64,000 bases of DNA, taken from positions 62,001-126,000 of the forward strand of contig NZ_CAMLDD010000009.1 in the NCBI RefSeq assembly GCF_946478785.1, given 5' to 3'. Positions 19,812-27,761 of the stretch are shown in pieces. Made by a program: the position numbers and the translations under genes. The notes under the pieces are model-generated. The model was not told the origin of the DNA and made no database searches. It was given only the letters and a program-made list of their open reading frames with translations. The number at the start of each line of letters is the position of its first letter. Within the stretch, counting starts at the first letter, position 1. The stretch comes from an uncultured Flavobacterium sp. (GTDB lineage Bacteria; Bacteroidota; Bacteroidia; Flavobacteriales; Flavobacteriaceae).

Positions 19812-20036
19812 ATGGAAAATACACAAAACATATTGGTATTTGCAACCAATATAAGAACCAATAATGACAAGCAATTAATAAGTCAGACACTTAGTGAAAT
19901 CCCAGAAATTCATCAATGGAATATTGATCAGGAAGATGTTGATTGCGTTCTAAGAGTTGTGAGCAATACATTTTCTGAAGAACAAATAATCAATATTGTT
20001 AGTAAACTTAATTTCAATTGCAAACCACTAGATTAA
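19812..20036 (+). CDS. Small hypothetical protein between TetR and MFS genes
   Basis: Protein of 74 residues, acidic, no signal or membrane segment. The order strand (NILVFATNI), helix (DKQLISQTLSEI), strand, strand (CVLRVVSN), helix (SEEQIINIVSKLN) suggests a ferredoxin-like fold such as that of heavy-metal-associated domains, but the CxxC metal site is absent. It is tightly packed in the operon (12 bases after TetR, 6 before MFS), so it is probably a real gene. The function is unknown. Confidence 0.72.
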   Translation: MENTQNILVFATNIRTNNDKQLISQTLSEIPEIHQWNIDQEDVDCVLRVVSNTFSEEQIINIVSKLNFNCKPLD

Positions 20037-20042
20037 GCCAAA

Positions 20043-21311
20043 ATGAAAGAACAAAAACAAGCTGTGCCATTTACAGGTTATCAAAAATTTGCAGTTTTTA
20101 TACTGGCTATTACGCAATTTACAGTAATTCTGGATTTTATGGTAATGTCACCATTGGGTGATATTTTAATGAAGGATTTGGATTTAAAGCCAACCCAATT
20201 TGGTTTAGTTGTTTCTGCTTATGCTTTCAGCGCAGGAATTTCAGGGCTTCTTACAGCCGGTTTTGCAGATAGATTCGACAGAAAAAAGTTATTATTATTC
20301 TTTTATATTGGTTTTATCGGAGGAACAATTTTATGTGGAATTGTTACTTCTTATGCTTTACTTGTAGCAGCCAGAATAGTTACGGGTTTATTTGGTGGTG
20401 TTATTGGTTCAATCTCCATGGCAATTGTTGCAGATTTGTTCGCGCTTCAACAGCGTGGCCGTGTTATGGGATTTATTCAAATGGGATTTGGTGCAAGTCA
20501 GATTTTAGGAATTCCAATTGGGTTATATTTTGCAAATGCGTGGGGATGGCATGCACCGTTTTTATGGGTTGCCGGAATGGCGGGATCAGTAGTCATTTTA
20601 ATTGCTTTTAAGTTACAGCCGATAAACAAACATCTTTTGATTCAAAAAGATAAATCAGCCTTTAAACATTTGATTCATACACTTGCCAAAAAGGATTATA
20701 GAATTGGATTTACTGCTACTGCATTACTGTCAGTTGGTGGTTTTATGCTAATGCCTTTTGGAAGTGCTTTCGCCATCAATAATTTGCATATTACGCAACA
20801 TGAATTACCTATTCTATTTATGATTGCCGGATTATCTACATTAGTAATCATGCCTATAGTTGGAAAATTAAGCGACACCATAGACAAGTTCAAAATATTT
20901 GCCTTTGCATCCATCTGGACAATCATTACTGTAGCCATTTATACCAATCTTAGTGTTACGCCGCTTTGGTTAGTGGCTATTTTTAATGTATTAATGATGG
21001 CAGGAGTAATGAGTCGTATGATACCTTCTACGGCATTGGTGACAGCAATACCTGTAGCAGAAGACAGAGGCGCTTTTATGAGTATTAATTCTTCTTTACA
21101 ACAAATAGCAGGAGGAATAGCAGCTGCTTTTGCAGGAATGATTGTTGTTCAAAAAGATAAATTCAGTTCATTAGAACATTATAATACATTAGGATATATA
21201 ATCATTGGAATTTCGATTTTAACCATATTGCTTATGTATCGTGTGAGTAAGCTGATAAAAAAGAATGCAAAAGAAAGTTCACAGAGCATTCCTGTGATTC
21301 ATGAAATTTAG
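20043..21311 (+). CDS. MFS transporter (drug/arabinose efflux type)
   Basis: Inner-membrane exporter of 422 residues with about 12 hydrophobic helices. It has the MFS loop 2-3 signature GFADRFDRKK (about 79-88) and the AARIVTGLFGG helix typical of DHA1-type efflux proteins. The large cytoplasmic loop between helices 6 and 7 is at about 195-225. It is the last gene of the TetR operon and is closed by a terminator. Substrate unknown; regulation by the TetR protein is inferred from the operon. Confidence 0.9.
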   Translation: MKEQKQAVPFTGYQKFAVFILAITQFTVILDFMVMSPLGDILMKDLDLKPTQFGLVVSAYAFSAGISGLLTAGFADRFDRKKLLLFFYIGFIGGTILCGIVTSYALLVAARIVTGLFGGVIGSISMAIVADLFALQQRGRVMGFIQMGFGASQILGIPIGLYFANAWGWHAPFLWVAGMAGSVVILIAFKLQPINKHLLIQKDKSAFKHLIHTLAKKDYRIGFTATALLSVGGFMLMPFGSAFAINNLHITQHELPILFMIAGLSTLVIMPIVGKLSDTIDKFKIFAFASIWTIITVAIYTNLSVTPLWLVAIFNVLMMAGVMSRMIPSTALVTAIPVAEDRGAFMSINSSLQQIAGGIAAAFAGMIVVQKDKFSSLEHYNTLGYIIIGISILTILLMYRVSKLIKKNAKESSQSIPVIHEI

Positions 21312-21328
21312 TCTCTAAGAAAGTTTTT

Positions 21329-21358
21329 AAAGACAGCTTTTCAAGGCTGTCTTTTTTT
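21329..21358 (+). terminator. Rho-independent terminator of the TetR-MFS operon
   Basis: Arms AAAGACAGC / GCTGTCTTT with an 8-base loop and a T run. It marks the left boundary of conserved sequence; the island repeat begins 23 bases later. Confidence 0.88.
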
Positions 21359-21380
21359 AATAACAGAAATCTATTATGAT

Positions 21381-21410
21381 CTATCCCAACCAACCATCAC
21401 GATCTAAACT
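21381..21410 (-). repeat. comM: Displaced copy of the comM 3' end (left island boundary)
   Basis: On the minus strand it reads SLDRDGWLG-stop, identical in protein to the end of comM. The first 12 bases match the right copy exactly, and 24 of 30 bases match overall, with all six differences synonymous. Codons are AT-rich (TTA GAT CGT GAT GGT), like the rest of this genome. Confidence 0.8.
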
Positions 21411-21435
21411 ACCTGTTTTAATCATATTTTTTATT

Positions 21436-22068
21436 TTATTCTCCTAATAATTCTCTAAACTTAATTTCAATTTGTTTTTTTAAGGGTATGAGTTTGTGTT
21501 CAATCAATTTACTAGATTCGTTAATTAGTTCATTTAGGTCTTCATCTGAAAATACCATAATAATAGGTGAGTTATATTTTTTTACATAATTAATATATAT
21601 ACTACTTCCTTCCTCAATATAATCATTAATTAATTTTTTTATTTCCTCAGAAAAATATATTGCATTTATATCTGAATATTTTGTAAAAGCAATATAAAGA
21701 TTGGTGTATTCACTTGTTATTGTATCAACCGATAAATTACTTGTTTTTTCATCTCTTATAACCTCATAATCTGAAATGTATTTCTCTAATAAATCTATAC
21801 TTTCAATAATGTAAAAATATGTTTTCTGAAGTATTTTTAATCGTTTTTCGTGTAACTTGGTGAACTTAAAATTGTCTTTAGACTTTAAATGATTAAGTTC
21901 AATTTGAAACTGACTAATCTCTTTTGAGTGTTCCGTCTTAACTTCTTCAAGCTTTTTATCAAAGGAATTTTTAACACTACCTTTAACACGTTCAGTTATA
22001 TATAAAAATAATAAAGTTGGTATAACCGAGTAAACAAATAGATTAGCGATAAAACTATATTTTTCCAT
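21436..22068 (-). CDS. Membrane-anchored coiled-coil protein, candidate partner of the HEPN protein
   Basis: Protein of 210 residues that is not named in any family I can recall. A single membrane helix lies at about 6-24, followed by a charged coiled coil (about 28-65) and a helical C-terminal domain beginning FKFTKLHEKRLKILQ. This layout and the FxKLHEKR-type segment recur in small proteins of bacterial accessory regions. It starts 6 bases after the end of the ApeA-like gene on the same strand, so both are one operon. A membrane effector, tether or regulator role in defence is inference from this position. Confidence 0.75.
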   Translation of the reverse strand: MEKYSFIANLFVYSVIPTLLFLYITERVKGSVKNSFDKKLEEVKTEHSKEISQFQIELNHLKSKDNFKFTKLHEKRLKILQKTYFYIIESIDLLEKYISDYEVIRDEKTSNLSVDTITSEYTNLYIAFTKYSDINAIYFSEEIKKLINDYIEEGSSIYINYVKKYNSPIIMVFSDEDLNELINESSKLIEHKLIPLKKQIEIKFRELLGE

Positions 22069-22074
22069 ATCTTT

Positions 22075-23514
22075 CTAATTAAAAACTCTTGATGACTTAT
22101 TAATGAATAACTTATTTAGCAGTTCTTTATCAAAGCCAACCTCAATAAGAATGGCACCAATTAAAAATCGTTGCAGCTTTATATATAGCCCTACTAAATC
22201 ATCACCTTGTAATGCATTTTCTTTTCCATCAGGGTCAAAATGCGTAAGGTAATTTCTGGTGTTTTTCACCTGTTTTATAAATATCTCAGTATTACCAATA
22301 AAATTTAAAACTGTTGGTATTGAATATTTATTAATAAGCTCCCTTAATCTCATTTCTAAATTAAGCTTGTTATTAAGTTGCATATTTACCCACTTGTATA
22401 AATCATCATCATTTAATGAGTCTTCAATTTTCTTTTGCTTCATTTTAAATTCTGTTCTCGGTAATATTCTTGAATGCTTATTTTTTATATTTAACAAAAG
22501 ATGAAAGCTCTCTGCCGCTTGTGCTAAATTCAAAAAGAAAACATCAATTATTTTTTCATTCATATAAAAATGAAAAAATACCAAATTAAAAGCTGGATTA
22601 AGTATCTCATATTTAGCGAACCAATTAGCAATTATTGAAGGAAAAACTTCTTTTATATCATTATATGTGAATAACATTTCAAAATGAGTTTTTTCTATTT
22701 TATTAGTGATTTTTTTTCGTTGGCTATAATATAATTTAACTCTCTTATTAATTTGAATGTATTCTGTTTCACCTGTTCTAACACTATCAAAAACTTTATC
22801 ACATATTAGTTCAATATTTGAAGGATTAATATCTGTATATAATGAAGTAACTAAAAAATTTTGAAACTTAAATAGACTATGAATACAATCGGTAAGTGAT
22901 AAAGAAGTTCTTGATAATAATGTTAAATATGTAGTTTGCTTTACTGAATATTCTTTTTGAAATTGAGATGTAGGAGATTTGGTTACATTAAATCTAAATG
23001 CACCGCTTAAGTTATCATTGATTTTAAATTCTATAGGAGTTGGTTCAGAATAAATCAAATTAAGATTTAAACTATCATCCTTTTCAAAATTAATATCAAT
23101 GTTTGAAAAACCGTGTACACCCAGCCACCCATCTAGATTGAAAATTTCAGATAAAATCTCGTTAAATGATAGCTCATCTTGATTTTTAATATGTGCGCCT
23201 TTAATAATAAATTCTAGAGCATAACTACTTGATTGTTGACCACTCAAATTACGCATTTTAAATCTTTGTTCAGGATTTTTCGGTACACCTCTTAAATTCC
23301 GTATATAACATTTATGCAAAGTAATTTCAGTTCCATCGAATGTTGTTCCTAAAATAAAGTCGATATTATCAGTATTTTCAAATTCATAAAAACTTCCAAA
23401 TAGTTCAAGTAAACTATACTTTTCATTAGGTTTAAATGTTAAAATACCTTTGATTTTGTTATCTAAATTATCAGGTAAAAACCATTCACCTTTAAATACT
23501 ATATCTTCCTCCAT
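22075..23514 (-). CDS. ApeA-like HEPN-domain protein (candidate anti-phage RNase)
   Basis: Protein of 479 residues. The N-terminal part (FKGEWFLPDN, KGILTFKPNEKYSLLELFGSF, about 6-45) matches the ApeA N-terminal domain 1. The C-terminal region (about 320-450) is a helical HEPN domain with the catalytic-type R-x4-H motif RNYLTH (Arg420, His425) and an upstream Glu in AQAAESFH. ApeA proteins are known single-gene anti-phage defences in which the HEPN nuclease site is needed. The start at 23514 (MEEDIVFKGEW) is preferred; the frame extends nine codons further upstream. It is first in an operon with the membrane protein above. Activity is inferred, not shown. Confidence 0.85.
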   Translation of the reverse strand: MEEDIVFKGEWFLPDNLDNKIKGILTFKPNEKYSLLELFGSFYEFENTDNIDFILGTTFDGTEITLHKCYIRNLRGVPKNPEQRFKMRNLSGQQSSSYALEFIIKGAHIKNQDELSFNEILSEIFNLDGWLGVHGFSNIDINFEKDDSLNLNLIYSEPTPIEFKINDNLSGAFRFNVTKSPTSQFQKEYSVKQTTYLTLLSRTSLSLTDCIHSLFKFQNFLVTSLYTDINPSNIELICDKVFDSVRTGETEYIQINKRVKLYYSQRKKITNKIEKTHFEMLFTYNDIKEVFPSIIANWFAKYEILNPAFNLVFFHFYMNEKIIDVFFLNLAQAAESFHLLLNIKNKHSRILPRTEFKMKQKKIEDSLNDDDLYKWVNMQLNNKLNLEMRLRELINKYSIPTVLNFIGNTEIFIKQVKNTRNYLTHFDPDGKENALQGDDLVGLYIKLQRFLIGAILIEVGFDKELLNKLFINKSSRVFN

Positions 23515-23678
23515 TAAATTAAGCTTTATGTAAATATACACTTAATAAATATTAGTATAAAATTAACAATATCAAATAAAAAACTTTATTTTCGTTTTAA
23601 TTCTCTCCTTACCAAAAAAACGGGATTTAAAGAAGCAATTGATGAATAAAAAGAAACTATCGATATAATTAAAAACAA

Positions 23679-24191
23679 ATGGCTCAAACCGTAACAGACC
23701 CGATTCAAAAAGTAGTTGAAGACCCAACTGATAAAACAGCTTGGATTTTGATATGTATTGCTATTTTAATTAATTTATATCAATTGTGGCAAAACAAAAT
23801 GATTGCAAAAACCGTTGAGAAGTTCAAAGATGATTTAGTAAAAAGCCAGTATAAATTTACTAGACATACTGAATTACAAATTGAATGTTTGAAAAAATAT
23901 TACGACCTTATCGTGACTTTACATTTTAGTTATCAATTATTTCAGAACAAAGAAAATCACGATGGTTTTAAAAAATCTATAAAGCAGATACAAGATGATT
24001 TTCTTAAAGTGTTATTTTTTTCAAATAGAAATAAAATATTATTGACAGCAGAAATTCTTGAACAGTATAGAATTGTATATACAAAATTCCAAACTTGGAA
24101 TGAACTACCCAACTGGTGCTCGTTTGTCGTTATCTCTGGTGCTTGCCCCCAATTGGCGATCGTTTATCCTTATCTCTGCTCTGGTGCTTGA
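23679..24191 (+). CDS. Membrane coiled-coil protein with replaced C-terminus
   Basis: Protein of 170 residues, opposite in strand to the ApeA-like pair. It has a membrane helix at about 21-37 and a coiled coil (NKMIAKTVEKFKDDLVKSQ), then a helical region starting YKFTRHTELQIECLKKYYDLI. This is the same general layout as the 210-residue island protein. The last 29 residues (from ELPNWCSF) are encoded by a higher-GC repeat patch (24113-24190) and look foreign to the rest, so the gene is probably truncated by insertion or recombination. The function is unknown and it may be inactive. Confidence 0.6.
   Translation: MAQTVTDPIQKVVEDPTDKTAWILICIAILINLYQLWQNKMIAKTVEKFKDDLVKSQYKFTRHTELQIECLKKYYDLIVTLHFSYQLFQNKENHDGFKKSIKQIQDDFLKVLFFSNRNKILLTAEILEQYRIVYTKFQTWNELPNWCSFVVISGACPQLAIVYPYLCSGA
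24113..24190. repeat. Two imperfect direct copies of a GC-richer 33-38 bp unit
   Basis: Copy A (24113-24145) and copy B (24153-24190) share CGTTTrTCsTTATCTC and CTCTGGTGCTTG; copy B has a 5-base insertion. They form the 3' end of the decayed membrane-protein gene. The following 24192-24376 holds no credible gene; near 24228-24250 it has GCGTTTGCAACGCGGATAGG, again of higher GC. Confidence 0.65.
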
Positions 24192-24376
24192 CTGCGTCGA
24201 GTACCTACTTAATTGAAAAAACAAATTGTAGCGTTTGCAACGCGGATAGGCCAAAACCACTCTATTGTGAAGTGTTTTTTTGTTTTAATAAAAATTTTGA
24301 ACTTGATACATCCAGAAACAAAGAAATTAAATTGAGCGGCTTAGTCTAAATCACCCTCATTGAATAACTAATTCCT

Positions 24377-24406
24377 CTATCCCAACCAGCCGTCCCTATC
24401 CAAGCT
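24377..24406 (-). repeat. comM: comM 3' end, right boundary copy
   Basis: Native-position copy of the island boundary repeat; see the left copy at 21381-21410 for the comparison. Confidence 0.8.
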
Positions 24407-25912
24407 CCTGTATTGAATAGCTTCAGCAATATGAGAGGAAATTATATGAGGAGCCGCATCTAAGTCAGCTATAGTTCTTGAAACTTTCAAAATTCTGTCA
24501 TAAGCTCTTGCTGAAAGATTCAAACGTTCCATAGCAGTCTTCAGTAACTCTTTTGATTGTGCATCAAGAACGCAATATTCCCGAATTAATTTACTGCTCA
24601 TTTGTGCATTGTAATGAATATTAGCTAATTCTTCGAATCGGGCAGATTGGATTTCACGAGCTGCAGTAACCCTTTCTCTGATAGAAACACTGCTTTCTGC
24701 TTTATTGTCATCTGATAATTTTTCGAAAGGTACCGGTGTAACTTCAATATGAATATCAATTCGGTCTAATAAGGGCCCTGAAATCTTGCTCATATATCGC
24801 TGCATTTCATGTGGAGAAGAAGTATTTGGCATAGAGGGATCGTTAAAAAAACCACTCGGACTTGGATTCATACTGGCAACCAGCATAAAAGAAGAAGGAT
24901 AGGTAACGGTAAACTTGGCTCTTGAAATCGTAACTTCTCTGTCTTCCAGAGGCTGACGCATTACTTCTAAAACATCCCTTTTAAATTCAGGTAATTCATC
25001 CAGAAACAAAACACCATTATGTGCCATGGAAATCTCGCCTGGCTGAGGATAACTGCCTCCTCCAACCAAAGCTACATTCGAAATGGTATGATGTGGACTA
25101 CGAAATGGTCGCTGGTTCATTAATCCCACTTCTTTTAATTTACCGGCAACGCTATGAATTTTTGTAGTTTCTAATGCCTCTCTCAAAGTCATTGGAGGTA
25201 AGATGCTTGGTAAACGTTTGGCCAGCATTGTTTTTCCTGCTCCCGGCGGACCAATCAGTATAATGTTATGTCCTCCGGCAGCGGCAATTTCCATGCAGCG
25301 TTTAATACTTTCCTGACCCCGGACATCTGAAAAATCAAACTCGGGAAAATCCAGGGTTTTATAGAATTCTGCGCGAGTATCTATAGTTGTGGGTTCGAGA
25401 GTTCCTTTTCCTTCAAAGAAATCAATAACTTCCTGGACATTTTCGACTCCATAAACATCTAATCCGGCAACTATGGCAGCTTCTTTTACATTTTGCTTTG
25501 GAAGGAAAAATCCTTTATAGCCTTCTTCTTTAGCTTTGATTGCAATGGAGAGCGCACCATTTATGGATTGTAATCCTCCATCCAGGGAAAGCTCCCCCAT
25601 AATAATATAGCGGTCAATTTCAGTTGCTTTTATCTGGTCAGAAGCTACTAAAATTCCGATTGCTAAAGTCAAATCATAAGCAGAGCCTTCTTTGCGCAAA
25701 TCTGCAGGCGCCATATTTATGGTTATCTTTTTGCCTGGTAATGCATATCCGTTATTTTTAAGTGCTGCGGCTATTCTGTAACTGCTTTCTTTTATGGCAT
25801 TATCCGGTAAGCCTACCAAGTGGTAACCAATTCCTTTGTCTATATTTACTTCAACTGTAATCGTTGTGGCTTCAACTCCAAAAACAGCACTTCCAAAAAC
25901 TTTAACTAGCAT
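24377..25912 (-). CDS. comM: YifB-family Mg chelatase-like AAA ATPase (ComM)
   Basis: Cytosolic AAA+ ATPase of 511 residues. ComM is a helicase promoting branch migration of incoming DNA during natural transformation. An N-terminal Lon-protease-like ChlI domain (about 20-140) is followed by the ATPase with Walker A GPPGAGKT (221-228), Walker B VLFLDE (301-306) and FRSPHHTIS in between. A C-terminal Mg_chelatase_C domain ends RSLDRDGWLG. The last codons (30 bases) are duplicated 3 kb away beyond the island, and here use rarer GC-richer codons (AGG, GAC, GGC), suggesting that this end was brought by the island. Confidence 0.95.
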   Translation of the reverse strand: MLVKVFGSAVFGVEATTITVEVNIDKGIGYHLVGLPDNAIKESSYRIAAALKNNGYALPGKKITINMAPADLRKEGSAYDLTLAIGILVASDQIKATEIDRYIIMGELSLDGGLQSINGALSIAIKAKEEGYKGFFLPKQNVKEAAIVAGLDVYGVENVQEVIDFFEGKGTLEPTTIDTRAEFYKTLDFPEFDFSDVRGQESIKRCMEIAAAGGHNIILIGPPGAGKTMLAKRLPSILPPMTLREALETTKIHSVAGKLKEVGLMNQRPFRSPHHTISNVALVGGGSYPQPGEISMAHNGVLFLDELPEFKRDVLEVMRQPLEDREVTISRAKFTVTYPSSFMLVASMNPSPSGFFNDPSMPNTSSPHEMQRYMSKISGPLLDRIDIHIEVTPVPFEKLSDDNKAESSVSIRERVTAAREIQSARFEELANIHYNAQMSSKLIREYCVLDAQSKELLKTAMERLNLSARAYDRILKVSRTIADLDAAPHIISSHIAEAIQYRSLDRDGWLG

Positions 25913-26206
25913 ATTTTTTATTTCATTAGATGGGGTTAAATCTAATGAAAAATAACAACATGTAATCTTTTTAATACAAAAATTATTATTTGTGATTTTA
26001 AAAATGAAAACCTGTAGAAAGTTAAAATAATAAAAAGTAAGGTTTAGGTTGGGATAAATCGCTTATTTATGCCTATATTGCAAAAAATATCATCGATTTC
26101 TATCGAAAATTCGATTTCTGGTTCTTGAAATCTTTTTGCAATTCATTTTGCATCTTAAACATTTGCTGAAAAATTTACTGTCAGCATATAATCTAAAATT
26201 TTAAAA

Positions 26207-26641
26207 ATGGAATTTAAATTAATTAATCCAGTTTCCGGATATGATGAAACATGTACGCCATCAATCGTTGCTGCATTTTTACATACACATTTGGAACAAT
26301 ATGGAGACAAAACGGAAGATATTCTTAAAGCAATTGACTATGCAGTGAATCCGGACAAAGGCGGGAATATTATTGTTGGGATGGATAATCAAAAAATTGT
26401 TGGAGCTGTGGTTTTAAATAATACAGGAATGAAAGATTATATCCCAGAGAATATTCTGGTTTATATTGCGGTTGACAATTCGGAAAGAGGAAAAGGTTAT
26501 GGGAAAAAACTCATGGAAAAAGCCATCTCCGTTACCGATGGAAATATTGCGCTGCATGTAGAACCTGATAATCCTGCGAAAAAACTATACGAGAAACTTG
26601 GATTTACAAATAAGTATCTGGAAATGCGTTTAATTAAATAA
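26207..26641 (+). CDS. GNAT-family N-acetyltransferase
   Basis: Acetyl-CoA-dependent acetyltransferase of 144 residues. The fold's central motif A is visible (ILVYIAVDNSERGKGYGKKLMEKAI, about 84-108, with the RGKGYG pyrophosphate loop), followed by IALHVEPDNPAKKLYEKLGF of motif B. The substrate is unknown. It lies 35 bases upstream of a racemase-like PLP enzyme on the same strand, so the two may act on the same amino-acid-type compound, for example an amine-bearing D- or L-amino acid (inference). Confidence 0.85.
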   Translation: MEFKLINPVSGYDETCTPSIVAAFLHTHLEQYGDKTEDILKAIDYAVNPDKGGNIIVGMDNQKIVGAVVLNNTGMKDYIPENILVYIAVDNSERGKGYGKKLMEKAISVTDGNIALHVEPDNPAKKLYEKLGFTNKYLEMRLIK

Positions 26642-26676
26642 TTCAGGCTAATTAATTCATAAAAACAAAAAGCCCA

Positions 26677-27750
26677 ATGGCATTCATAAAATTATATCGA
26701 AAAAAACTAAAAGAAAACTACGATTTCCTTAATTCCCTTTTTGAATCAAAAAATATTGAATGGGGAGTTGTATCAAAGCTTTTGTGCGGAAACAAACTGT
26801 ACTTAGAAGAAATTATTTCGTTAGGAGTCAAAGAAATGCATGATTCGAGAATAAGCAATCTTAAAACGATTAAGGCACTTGACTCTACAATTCAGACAGT
26901 CTATATCAAGCCTCCCGCTAAACGCAGCATTCCAAGCATAGTAAAATATGCTGATGTAAGTTTTAATACTGAATTTTACACTATTCAAATGCTTTCTGAA
27001 GAAGCTAAAAAGCAGAATAAAATCCACAAGATCATTGTTATGATTGAAATGGGGGATTTACGTGAAGGTGTTATGGGTGAAGACCTGATTGATTTTTACG
27101 GCACAATTATAAAAATGCCAAATATTGAAATTTCAGGAATTGGGACTAACTTAAATTGTCTTAGCGGAGTCATGCCTACTCAGGATAAACTCATACAATT
27201 GAGTTTATACAAACAGCTTATTGAAGCTAAATTCAATATCACAATTCCCTGGGTTTCCGGAGGAACATCTGTTGCCGTTCCCTTGCTGCTTAAGAATGCC
27301 CGTCCCATGGCTGTAAATCACTTTAGAATTGGGGAAGCCTTATTTTTTGGAAAAGATTTATTTACCGGAGAAACGATTCAGAGAATGCATAATGATGTGT
27401 TTAAACTTTTTGCAGAGATTATTGAAATTACCGAGAAACCAGATGTTCCAACCGGAGAACTTGGTGAAAATGTAGCCGGAAACACTTTTTCTATGCAGGA
27501 AACCAAAGATTTTAGCGGTACTTCCTTGAGAGCCATTCTGGATGTCGGATTGTTAGATATGCAGCCTAAATATTTAGAAGCAGTCGACAATGAAATTATA
27601 ATTGTAGATGCCAGTTCTGATATGTTGGTACTGGATATTTCAAATTCTGCCCAAAAATATAAAATAGGGGATTTGATTTCCTTTAATATTAAATATATGG
27701 GAGCTTTGTATTTACTAAGTTCTAATTACATCGAAAAAGATATTGGGTAA
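26677..27750 (+). CDS. Alanine/ornithine racemase-family PLP enzyme
   Basis: Cytosolic pyridoxal-phosphate enzyme of 357 residues with the alanine-racemase N-terminal barrel. The PLP lysine is expected at Lys34 in WGVVSKLLCGN. Further family segments are MHDSRISNLK, VMIEMGDLREGVM, ISGIGTNLNCLSGVMP and FRIGEALFFGKD, the pattern of the ornithine/alanine racemase group rather than of Alr itself. It would interconvert L- and D-forms of an amino acid. The GNAT gene just upstream may modify the product. No ornithine-degradation genes are adjacent, so the substrate is open. Confidence 0.85.
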   Translation: MAFIKLYRKKLKENYDFLNSLFESKNIEWGVVSKLLCGNKLYLEEIISLGVKEMHDSRISNLKTIKALDSTIQTVYIKPPAKRSIPSIVKYADVSFNTEFYTIQMLSEEAKKQNKIHKIIVMIEMGDLREGVMGEDLIDFYGTIIKMPNIEISGIGTNLNCLSGVMPTQDKLIQLSLYKQLIEAKFNITIPWVSGGTSVAVPLLLKNARPMAVNHFRIGEALFFGKDLFTGETIQRMHNDVFKLFAEIIEITEKPDVPTGELGENVAGNTFSMQETKDFSGTSLRAILDVGLLDMQPKYLEAVDNEIIIVDASSDMLVLDISNSAQKYKIGDLISFNIKYMGALYLLSSNYIEKDIG

Positions 27751-27761
27751 AAGAAATGTTT

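Larger units (their letters stand above)
21381..24406. mobile_element. Accessory island at the comM 3' end, flanked by comM-end direct repeats
   Basis: Segment of about 3 kb lying between two copies of the last nine comM codons plus stop (21381-21410 and 24377-24406). It holds an ApeA-like HEPN gene, a membrane coiled-coil gene and a decayed third gene, and is visibly more AT-rich than its flanks except for a short repeat patch near 24113-24190. There is no integrase, transposase or other mobility gene, so it would be a non-autonomous or worn element, or was moved by a factor encoded elsewhere. Insertion is inferred from the duplicated gene end. Confidence 0.65.

Noticed and set aside
20333..20611. 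Cys/Trp-rich 92-codon frame inside the MFS gene
   Set aside because: The composition is an artefact of reading glycine- and alanine-rich membrane codons in another frame.
23580..23678. Coding-like stretch (KTGFKEAIDE, stop, KETIDIIKNKW) before the 170-residue gene
   Set aside because: It could be a relic of a small antitoxin-like gene, but it is too short and interrupted to support.
24116..24349. 77-codon plus-strand frame at the island's right end
   Set aside because: It lies over the repeat patch and a non-coding gap, overlaps the decayed gene in another frame and has no recognisable pattern.
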